Assembly: GCA_022495005.1 (NCBI GenBank)
Contig: JAGYXB010000467.1
Span: forward strand, 248,001-312,000
DNA length: 64,000 nucleotides
DNA from: Rhyacophila brunnea
Taxonomy: Eukaryota > Arthropoda > Insecta > Trichoptera > Rhyacophilidae
Direction: 5' to 3'
Shown here: positions 55,710 through 64,000 of the stretch, in pieces
Layout: every line of letters starts with the position of its first letter
Numbering within the stretch: position 1 is the stretch's first letter
Notes under the pieces: model-generated
The model's database searches: none
The model's input: only the letters and a program-made list of their open reading frames with translations
What the model was told of the DNA's origin: nothing
Program-made: the position numbers and the translations under genes

Positions 55710-56545
55710 ATAAAATTGTATTTGTATAATTAGGTTTTTGACATTGTGTTATATTTAATGTTTAAAATAAATAATTAAAGTTAAAAATTATTTTCACAAT
55801 TTAAACTATTTCTATAAATTAAAATATCTATTTATTAAGCTTACATGTGACAAAATCTATTATACACAAAAAGAGCACAATTCTGTACACACATATTAAA
55901 ATCTTAATTTCGTAAAAACGGGACTTAAGAACTTTTACCTTGCGAAAACATACCTAATTCTTTCAGATTTTTGTCAGACGTATATTATAACCTATTCTGG
56001 AAAAAGTCATTTTTCTGTTCAGATATTGTATGGAATCCAGTAAATATTATATTATAAATTACTAAAATTGCGATTACCTTAAATTTTGAGTATTATTAAA
56101 TTTGTATGACGAAAGTGTGATTCTAAGAAGATTAACACTATTGATCACCCGCGACTTCACCTGTGTTGGCCAGTACCTGACTGGCTTGTAGTATTAACTT
56201 AAATAAGTAATTATATCAATATAACGCAACCCTAGTAAAATACTGTAGTAAGTAAAAAAAATCATCATGTAGGAGATCCATTTAGTATAAGTACCTACTT
56301 CCTTGTGAAAGAAACATTATAAAATGAAAAATTATAATATTAACCGTTACTACGATACTCTGCCAGAACATTTTTAATAACATTTAATTAGTTTTTGTAC
56401 ATAGCTTTTCCTGTCATGATATAGTTCAAACAGTATGTGACTAGTTGCAACAATGTTTAAAAACTTATAATATAGGTACTGTATAAAATGCTTTGTAGCA
56501 TTATTTGACTTTGAGATACGACAATATGTTATTGAAATAACAAAA
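55710..56545. other. AT-rich non-coding spacer
   Basis: Nothing recognised. Confidence 0.4.
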
Positions 56546-56552
56546 AATGGTA

Positions 56553-56728
56553 CAGTTCGGTTATGAGGAATACAGCGGCAAACACATTTTGATAATAGCC
56601 GATATAATGGATTATTTGTTAGGTTAACCTTACCAAACCTAACCTAACCCAACCTAAACCAACAAATAATCCAGTATATCGGGTATTTTCAAAATGTGTT
56701 TTCCGCTGTATTCCTCATAAACGAACTG
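56553..56728. mobile_element. Palindromic Tc1/mariner-type MITE with telomere-like centre
   Basis: TA flanks both ends (56551-56552; 56729-56730). Arms of about 78 bp: left CAGTTCGGTTATGAGGAATA, right reversed CAGTTCGTTTATGAGGAATA, continuing through CAGCGG, AACACATTTTGA, CCGATATA and GGATTATTTGTT. The tips of the arms and the loop (about 56624-56660) hold degenerate TTAGG/CCTAA units, the arthropod telomere word. It encodes nothing. Confidence 0.82.
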
Positions 56729-56731
56729 TAC

Positions 56732-57600
56732 CCAAAAAAGATATATTTTTAACTCTAAAATTACCATTTCAGATTTACAACAGTGTATTACTAATGCGAT
56801 GTGTATTGTTAGATTTTAGCAATATATCGAAGATAGAAGCCTCAACTTATAAAAATATTTGCCGCCGTTGAAAATTATTTTCATTAATTTTCTCGAAGAA
56901 CTAATATTATTATAGCTATATTTTCTTAACCAATTTTAATTGAATCATCTCGTATAATTTCCAAATCAATTAAAGAGTTATAACATCCAGCATTTTTTTC
57001 TTTTGAGATATATCTTTGTGGCTTTTTTATAAAAAGGAAATGAACGGAAGCGAGGTCGTTCCAAGAATAGTACAGTAGGAATCCAATATATAGATTCTCT
57101 ATTTTATTTACGATATTTCTTTATAAACGTATTAGTAAAAGGTTAATGACTTTATCTTTGTTCAGTTCTGAGCATCCGCAGATATTATTAATCAAATACT
57201 CTGCGTGACAAATACGTTATGTGACCCTTTATAGTTTATACCATCAGTCAAATATTTATTAAGTGGATATATGATCTTTCTCGGTATTAAAAAAATACAT
57301 ATTTGGACTTTACGGCTTTCGGTATTTCAAGTTTATATTATAAATATATCCAAAGGTTAAAATGGCTCAATAAAACGTGTGATAGTAATTCAAGTAGGTA
57401 CAAATTATATAGATACGTAATCTTCCTAACTTTCAACTAAATTTGTACTTAATATATTATACTGAATCTGAGATACATTAATTACTATATATAATATAAT
57501 ATGGACTTCTAAATACTTAATTACATTTTTTTTAAATAAAAAGATACTACTTATAATATTAATACTATCGACCGAAGGTACTTGATGGAATTTGAATTTA
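56732..57600. other. AT-rich non-coding spacer
   Basis: Nothing recognised. Confidence 0.4.
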
Positions 57601-57634
57601 AATTCTAAGGATTTAAGTTTTGTACTATTCCATT

Positions 57635-57695
57635 TGAGTCGTTTTTTGCGAGCCGGGTTTCGCCTTTCAGTGTCTTCAGGCGCCGTGTATACTCA
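57635..57695 (-). ncRNA. Hammerhead-ribozyme-like motif with intact core, copy D
   Basis: Read on the minus strand: TGAGT (57695-57691), core CTGAAGA (57679-57673), a weakly paired stem II with GAAA loop, core GAAA (57661-57658), short stem III ACCC/GGCT with one mismatch, cleavage-site C at 57650, then GCAAAAAACG and ACTCA (57639-57635) pairing with TGAGT. Both catalytic core segments (CUGANGA and GAAA) fit the hammerhead consensus. Stem II is the weak point: only about two pairs form. Confidence 0.5.
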
Positions 57696-57759
57696 CCAAA
57701 GACAAACACACACTGACAACTAACACTCTTATGTTTCACTTATATAGTAAAACAATACA

Positions 57760-57820
57760 ACAAAGTACACAGCGCCTGAATATGCCGAAAGGCGAGACCC
57801 GGGTCCCAAAAAACGACTCA
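57760..57820 (+). ncRNA. Hammerhead-ribozyme-like motif (mutated), copy C
   Basis: Core CTGAATA at 57776-57782 (G8 changed), stem II GCC-GAAA-GGC (57784-57793), GAG instead of GAA (57794-57796), palindromic stem III ACCCGGGT (57797-57804), cleavage-site C 57805, and ACTCA at 57816-57820 whose partner is degenerate. Probably inactive. The stems agree with copies A and B. Confidence 0.5.
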
Positions 57821-57894
57821 AATGGAAGATATTTTCCTTATAAAATTTTAATATTTTATATATTTTTTTCATTGGAATATGACCTCACGAAGAG

Positions 57895-58066
57895 GTTTTT
57901 AACAGATTACTTTATAGTTGAAATGGATAGTAGCCACTTGCCCGACCTAATAGATTAATGCTTTGGGTGCAAATACACATTGAACAATAACAGTGTGATA
58001 AACCCGGGATTCAAAACCGAGACCCATAACTCTTTATAATCGGACCCATTACCACTCAGCCACTAA
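57895..58066 (-). repeat. tRNA-derived SINE (copy 9), degenerate
   Basis: TAACAGATTACTTTATAGTT, TAGCCACTTGCCCGACCTAA, a mutated B box (GGGATTCAAAACCG, 58007-58020) and CCCATTACCACTCAGCCAC appear in minus-strand order. It is an old copy like 14202. Confidence 0.6.
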
Positions 58067-58139
58067 TATTATATTGATAGACGATTAAAGATAAAGACAG
58101 TATACTATGATATCTAGTCTTCTACAAATGCCTAAACTG

Positions 58140-58550
58140 TAAACAGTGCGGAAACATGAACACTGAAAGAAGAGACAGAAAACTGTTAGAGGCTTTTGAA
58201 ATGGGGTGCGCTCGAATTACATGGACGGCCAAGTACATGAATGCCTCTATCCGGAAGCTGCACCTTCAAGATAGTCTTTCAACGTAGGTACTGTATAAAA
58301 TACATGCTTGGGATTTTGGTCATTTGCCTGCAGAAGCTTCGACAATCTGGAGAGGCTGATAGTCACCAGAAAATTCGAAAGACGAAAAGGACGGGGAATG
58401 GAGGGAGAAAGGACTCGATGTAATGACCAGGTAAAGGATGCCTTTGCATTGCTTTCAGAGTTTCAGAGTTTTAGAGTAAATGGAGAACGAAACGTAGCTG
58501 TTCTGGTGAGTGGAGTACTTGACAGTCAGCAATTATTACCTTAGAAAGGA
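58140..58550 (+). mobile_element. LINE 3' region (family A)
   Basis: Plus strand in several frames: ERRDRKLLEAFEMGCARITW, MNASIRKLHLQDSLST, then DNLERLIVTRKFERRKGRGM, CNDQVKDAFALL and HGERN-like NGERNVAVLVSG. It has the same motifs and order as 5936-6485 (FEMW..RI.W; DSLST; DNLERL; DQVK). At least two frameshifts. The next element, a family B tail, begins within 200 bp. Confidence 0.8.
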
Positions 58551-58740
58551 AGTGATAATACAATGACCTGAATAAATGTAATCACCTTTTCGTTCTAATA
58601 GGCCAAAGGCTCTCTTTAACGACGCTGGATTCATAAAATTATTAAGTTAATAGCGGAAATATTACAATGCAATGAAATATCATGGACCTAAAATAATGAA
58701 TAAAACTTCAAGTATGTATTCATCCAGCAGTGACTACTAA

Positions 58741-59040
58741 TAATGATGTTAGCCATTCCAAAGGACCGAAAAGTTCTGCGTAGTATCAAAACCAGGAAAC
58801 TACAGTACCTCGGCCACATTATGAGAGGATAAAAGTACAGCATTCTCCAACTTGTCAATCAAGGAAATATCAATAGTAAGCGTAGCAGAGGACAACGCCG
58901 TGTTTCGTGGTTTAATAACCTCCGTGATACGAGTACGAGTGCAGCTCCACTGAATTGTTCCGGGTATCATATGACAAGCTATGATCGCCTTGGTGGTGGC
59001 CGACCTCCGCTGGGAGATGGCACAATAGAAAGAAGAAGCC
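58741..59040 (+). mobile_element. LINE 3' tail (family B)
   Basis: KDRKVLRSIKTRKLQYLGHI, MRG, a stop, KYSILQLVNQGNINSKRSRG, QRRVSWFNNLRD and then (frame broken) up to the GAAAGAAGAAG end at 59029-59038. KTRKLQYLGHIMR..KY..LQL...G...KR..GR...SW..NLR is the conserved C-terminal part of RTE/R1-like reverse transcriptases. It is the best-preserved family B copy here. The 80-codon minus frame is antisense. Confidence 0.85.
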
Positions 59041-62000
59041 ATTCTATAATTTTCTTATTGTGTTTTTGAAGAGCCATATTTGTCGAAAATACTTAGTTAT
59101 TTTTTAACCATGTAGATTTTGTATTCAATGATATATTATAAAGATAAGTGTATATTTTATTTTTTATTTATAATTTTATCTTTCTTATAATTTATATGTA
59201 CGTAAAGATTCTTTTAGTTGTGTGAAAATATTAAATTTGAATTTAAAGAAATAAATAATTCTTATTCTGCCTTGATACATAATATCTACACCATGGAAAA
59301 TGTCGTGAAATGCGTAGAATTTTTCACTATAAATCATTTTTTTCCGTAGTGTAAAATATATTTTTTTAAATAGTTTGTTATAAAGTGAGACATATTTTTA
59401 AAAAGAATACTTATGCTGTTTAATCAAGACGTAAAAACGCATATCACGGAAAATAAGTATTTTCATTAATAATTCAGTTTGACAGACGTAAAATTTTATT
59501 CATACTCAGATAAGCATGCAAAGTTAAAATAAAATGAATCAAATTTAAATAAATAATAATATTTACCTTATCCCGTATCCATTGTGCGGGAAATCAGCAT
59601 GGAAACATTATTTCGACTCACAGCATTGTTTATTATAAATAAAATAAATTATTGCGTGTCGCCACGGTATTAAAATATTTTAAACATTATTTATTTTTAT
59701 CATTTCATTCCGACAAAGTTACCTTCGGTTTCTTATTTCCACTCCGTGATAAGTATAAGTTTCGACACGGCATCAAAATTACTAGAGCAGCGTCACGTAG
59801 CATTAAAGTTTTTAGTTCGCGAACTAAATCCTAGGTATTAGATGAAAATTTTATAATTTCACTTCAAGTTACGAGCGTTATGTTTAATGAAGGCTCTCCG
59901 AGAACCACTTCAACACATCAAATTGTTTTAATTTGATATAATAATAAAATAATTTAACTTTAACTCGTGTTATTTTAGTGTTATTTATGCCATCTCCTTT
60001 AGGGCATATTTTAATTAATTAGTCATAATTTTCAGAAAGTTTCAACAGACTGCTAAGTAATTGAATATTTTCACTAAGTATAATATAATGAAATCTTAAA
60101 TGTACACAGTTTTATACACTCTCGTCAATTTATTCATTTGTTATTACTACTGAATTCAATATACTGAATTATTTTTGATTTTGACGAATACTAAATATAC
60201 AATAAAATTATTACACATATATTAATAATAATTTCCTCGTGAATAACATTATATAATATTCTTAAATTAAATCAAATATCATGAAATAATAATTTTATAT
60301 GATCTCTTCGTAATAGTTAGATACTAATACTAATATTAGAAGTTGACATTGTATTTCTACTATGACGAAAGCGTTGTTATAAAATTGTTTCTATTTTATC
60401 TGATAAAATTATTCGTACTTATATTATTTTAAGTTATCACTACAACTAAGTACCTAATTAAGAGTAAAAATATAAATTTATATTATAATTCAACAAATTA
60501 GAGACCCCGGAAAAAAATGTTTTTATTTTATATTAAAAAATTTATTTTTATACAATTACAATTTTTTAATGATTTTAACTTATAATATGTTCCACAATTA
60601 CAATTTTTAATAATTTTAACTTATCTCAATAGTCTAAATTTCTTGTAGATATTGTTATAATTAATATATTTTATTTTTTCCATAACATTTATTTTATTTT
60701 AATTACGATATCTTCGAACTGAATTTTAATTATAACGTTAAAAAATTCAATTTCCCTCATTATTTAAATCGTTGTATTGATGTCAATTATATTTATTTTT
60801 TAAAAATACAATTAATATGAAAATCAATTAATAAGATAATACCCACTACATACTATTTAAAATTAAAATATTTATTTTAAAAAAAGTTTTATTTAAAGAA
60901 TGTGGAATTGATTTTAAAATATTACAAATATATAAGTATAAATATAAATCTAAAAAAAAATATATGTATAAATCTTTAGCATTAATTTTTAATTATTATT
61001 ATTGTCGTTTTTATAATAAATATTTCATATATTATGTTTAAATTAATGAACTCAATAACACGAGACGAAAATCACGAAAAAATATTATACTTTAATTAAG
61101 AATGTTGAATTAATTTTAGAAATATAACCGTACACTTCTATTATTATTATTTTATTATAGTATTGAGATTAATTGATTATTATAAATAAAATGAATATGC
61201 ATATTTTAAAATATGATAATATTATAATATCCAGAAAAAAAAATATTTATAGAATTTAAAATATTGAAAAAAGTAGTCGTAATTCTTTGACAATATTGTC
61301 GTATTAATAGCAACTATTTAAAATAAATGAATTCAATATACACATGAATAAATTTGACGTCACATAATAAAGTTGATAATTCCACATAATTTTTATTTTA
61401 ATTACGAGAACCATAAATTGCATTTGCAAACATTTTTTTAAAATACTAAACGACTTTTGTAACTGTGACCTTGAAATATATAATTTATGCACAAATATTT
61501 TACAAAAAGATTTTATTCAAATTAATTTTAATTATTTTTTTAATCATCACTAAAATTTTTGTAATGTATTCATACAGTACCTACACAATAGTATATAAAA
61601 TGTAATCACTGTGCATTTAATTAAACTTGTCTACGTAATAAGTTGTACTGTAAGGTAAATGTTTTTGAGAAGTTAAGTGAAGCGAAGTCAACGGGAATAT
61701 CACGACAAACGTCCTGCGTAGCGGTTTTGGATCGACTGAGCTTCGCCGGCCTTCTACGAGGGGGTTTGCCTGCTACAATGCCTCTACGCCTCTACGTCTG
61801 TAGCGCTATATTCGAGAGATGAGCTGCTTTAATCGAGAAAGCGTTAATCAATTTTTATATTATTTAAGAATAACGAGGATAAACTTTCTTTCTTCTTTCA
61901 CAGGCCATATCAGGGTGACAGCTAAAGACCTTAAAATTTTAGGAAACTCATTTTTCATCTAAAAAAAATACATAAATTCGCATATAACCAATCCTATATT

Positions 62001-62295
62001 ATTATAAACTTTGATTAACATGATATGGTATTATCATATTTTATGTATGTTTAAGAATGCAAACTAAATATCAATTATAATGAGTGAAAATCAACCAAAT
62101 AGACTGATGACATTCTAAACACAAATTGTCAGATAGGACGTACATTCGAACTAAATTTGCTAGTGCTAAGCCGCCTAAACATTTTACTTCTTTTTTTGTA
62201 ACTAAATACACAATATGTATTGAATACCCTCAATAAAAACTATTTTTCCATATTTTTATTTACATTCAGTTTGTTCTCCACGGTCCATGAACACA
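59041..62295. other. Very AT-rich region, no gene
   Basis: 59500-61640 is almost pure A/T with many short runs. A tandem pair of about 42 bp (60552-60583 and 60594-60624, ACAATTACAATTTTTTAATG) is the only clear repeat. 61660-61830 is an isolated GC-richer tract with CTACGCCTCTACGTCTGTAG; it shows no frame or repeat end that I can name. Confidence 0.45.
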
Positions 62296-62299
62296 TGCT

Positions 62300-62620
62300 A
62301 TTAGCAGCATTATCGTTTGTGGCGATGCTCTAGAAACTAAAAAGTCTTTTGTTTATCATGGATGAATTGTTAACACAAATATAAATAATCTTAAAGACAA
62401 AATAAATCGCTGGATTAACCTAACCAACAAGTGCTATTTTGGTCTCCTAAAACTTCTAAAAACGAGGTCCTTTCAAGGAAAATCAAAACAAATCTATATA
62501 AAAACTCTTCTGTGCTCAGTATCAATGTTCTGGTCACTCAAAAATCAGGGTGAGAGAAAAATTTAAATATTTTGAAGAGGATAGTCTTAGAATCTTTGGG
62601 GCTGTTTTAATAAGGGTAAT
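62300..62620 (+). mobile_element. LINE reverse-transcriptase thumb remnant
   Basis: The plus strand reads INRWINLTNKCYFGLLKLLK, TRSFQGKSKQIYIKTLLCSV and SMFWSLKNQGERKI then a stop, with FEEDSLRIFGA in another frame. The pattern I.R...ANRCYFGL.K.LKSR...R..K...YKTLI.PV..YGSE.W.L...E...L..FER..LR.IFG is that of a large insect LINE group. Truncated at both sides, with stops. Confidence 0.8.
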
Positions 62621-62794
62621 AAGAGTATATTTAAGCAGTAACGTCCCGTAGGGGTAGATAGATTGAGAGTCGCTTGGGGGCGGAAGTTACTCGAAGGATA
62701 TATAGAAATAGGCACCTAAACTTAGTAATGACGGAAATATCTTTCCATTAAAAAAATCAGCTCACTGATTGGAAACAAAATGTATTGATTAGCA

Positions 62795-63030
62795 TAAACG
62801 GTTTAACAGGGCCGTAATTTTTTGTCGGGTTCGCGATGTCTAGCTTACTTCCAGACCAGCAATGACATGTGCAGATTTGCGAGTTTTATAGGTAGGTACA
62901 TATTTACTTAATTAATTTATCCAAATATTTTTGCCAGTGATTTGCGAGTTTTGAAAGTTGTTAGGCGTATTTTTAAATATATGTGAAACCGTGGACTCGG
63001 AATATTGTCTATTGAAGTAGGGATGGCATT
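62795..63030. repeat. Decayed TAGGGAT-family MITE (copy 3)
   Basis: GTAATTTTTTGTCGGGTTCG, CGATGTCTAGCTTACTTCCA and GACCAGCAATGACATGTGC match the interior of 10782-11095 and 49812-50147. AGTAGGGATGG near 63019 may be one end. The other end is gone. Confidence 0.5.
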
Positions 63031-63527
63031 TAAATTAGATTTTGGGGTATATACCTATTTTGTTAGTAATGTATAAATACAACACATTTCTTAGATATTG
63101 CAGTCATGAAAGGATGTTTAAAAAATACTGTATACAAATGGGGTGGCATTTTGGCGCTGCCTAGGGGCGGCATTTTGTCTAGGGACGTTGCTGTATTTAA
63201 GAGCTGTATATACGAGTACTTGACGAAGGTGACCACGTGACATATAAAAATACAGGTACTGTGCATAGAATTCCGGAGAAGTTACCAACAAGGCAGGTTA
63301 TGTACGCATCCTCTGAGGACAAGAAATCTGCACCACATGAGATTTAAGAATGTACGGCGAAAACAACTGTAGAGTGTCAGCAAATGCATCCGGGATGGAG
63401 GCCATGACTTTACAAGGGTTTAATGACATGATAAGGATGATTTATTTTATTATTAATTCACAGAGGAAACCTCAAACCTATCGATTGCTCTGGCCCGTAT
63501 TTTCTTAGTTAGATTTAACTATTATAG

Positions 63528-63560
63528 TATCTTCTTCTTCTTCCGAATTTCCCCCACGAA
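63528..63560. repeat. CTT microsatellite, possible LINE 3' end
   Basis: CTTCTTCTTCTTCCGAATTT resembles the AAG tails of the LINE copies at 5936 and 45903 on the minus strand. The following sequence to 63700 shows no recognised LINE protein motif, so the assignment is tentative. Confidence 0.3.
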
Positions 63561-63828
63561 TATTTATTGAAAAGTTTGGATCTCTCACATCTGACAACGC
63601 AACGTGAACTACCAGACTTTACTCGCTCATAGCATTTGTTACACGGAGTTTAAACAATGTAAGGAGCTCGTTTTAGTATCAAAAGATACATCATGCATAT
63701 TTTTTACGGGACCTAATCAATATTCTTCGGAAATTTATAAATTCTTAAATATTGCCATTTCTTATCCTTTTTTGGTTCAATGTCATGCTTGAATATCACT
63801 TTCAGTTTAAAATCATGTTACTTGGTTG

Positions 63829-64000
63829 CAGGGCTTTTTTTGTAATGTAATGTGGTGGAATGGCGCTCCGGCACCTTTTTTCACGGTATTGTTAATGTTT
63901 CAAAAGCAATTAGACGAAACAATGTTCGCGCTTACATAGTATAAGTTAATTTTCCTGAATCATCTCATATGAAAAAACATATCCTGAAAAACTATCTCGT
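63829..64000. mobile_element. Start of a hAT transposon running off the window
   Basis: CAGGGCTTTTTTTGTAATGT, then GGTGGAATGGCGCTCCGGCA and so on matches, reversed, the right end of the element at 42479-43773 for the whole 172 bp available (e.g. TTAATTTTCCTGAATCATCT, CATATGAAAA). The rest, including any transposase, would lie beyond 64000. Confidence 0.85.

Larger units (their letters stand above)
57605..57830. repeat. Inverted pair of ribozyme-bearing repeats (copies C and D)
   Basis: The left half (minus strand) and right half (plus strand) share AAATATGCCGAAAGGCG-like, ACCCGG, CAAAAAACGACTCAAATGGA and neighbouring sequence, with about 75 bp between them. Each half holds one hammerhead-like motif pointing outwards. 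The same foldback layout is found at 15183-15365. Confidence 0.65.

Noticed and set aside
56624..56660. Telomere (TTAGG/CCTAA units)
   Set aside because: Only a few imperfect units inside a palindromic MITE in the interior of the sequence.
1..64000. CRISPR array, prophage or bacterial operon
   Set aside because: No regularly spaced repeats, no bacterial-type gene packing; the repeats seen are dispersed eukaryotic elements with target duplications.

Overview
This is AT-rich (roughly 70% A+T by eye) nuclear DNA of an animal, most likely an insect. The arguments are long non-coding stretches, many retrotransposon and DNA-transposon relics, Pol III-type SINEs with A and B boxes, arthropod-type TTAGG units at two places, and many short runs like GGTACCTACCT that are common in hemipteran (aphid-like) and lepidopteran genomes. 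No bacterial gene organisation, CRISPR array, rRNA gene or convincing host protein-coding gene is visible. I read the window as a gene desert filled with layers of transposons; the species is not determined.

Layout. 1-5.9 kb: a TTAA-flanked long-inverted-repeat element (1705-2307), an inverted-repeat element (2872-3327), a hAT relic (3436-4339) and the first copy of a 0.33-kb repeat (4418-4745). 5.7-9 kb: a PIF/Harbinger-like MITE, a LINE tail, a second LINE split by a MITE, and a second copy of that MITE inside a short open frame. 10.7-13.3 kb: hAT-type MITE and hAT transposase debris. 14.2-17.1 kb: SINE, LINE tail, a hammerhead-ribozyme-like repeat, and a complete non-autonomous Helitron (15726-17097). 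19-25.7 kb: SINEs (one split by a TTAA element), a hAT MITE, a LINE relic, and a hAT element with transposase debris and a perfect 8-bp target duplication (23145-24269). 26.5-31 kb: an inverted cluster of tRNA-headed repeats, a foldback MITE, a LINE tail and a second ribozyme-like repeat. 31.5-36.6 kb: LINE RT debris, a 2.8-kb element with perfect 26-bp terminal repeats that carries a nested Tigger-like element, then a SINE and a TA-flanked MITE. 37.5-46.3 kb: a 0.48-kb unclassified repeat, SINE, hAT elements, a second foldback MITE and two LINE relics. 47-58 kb: mainly SINEs, a Tigger end, hAT MITE, the inverted second copy of the 0.48-kb repeat, a palindromic mariner-type MITE with telomere-like units and an inverted pair of ribozyme-like motifs. 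58-59 kb: two LINE tails. 59-62.3 kb: very AT-rich with no gene. 62.3-64 kb: LINE relic, hAT remnants, and the start of a hAT element that runs off the window.

Nothing here forms a host pathway. The biology is in the mobile elements: several families are present in two or more copies, which lets ends, target duplications and insertion order be read directly. Examples are a MITE in a LINE, a TTAA element in a SINE and a Tigger-like element in a larger TIR element. The most unusual signal is a small repeat at about 15.3, 30.05 and 57.6-57.8 kb whose sequence fits a type I hammerhead ribozyme core with a tiny palindromic stem III.
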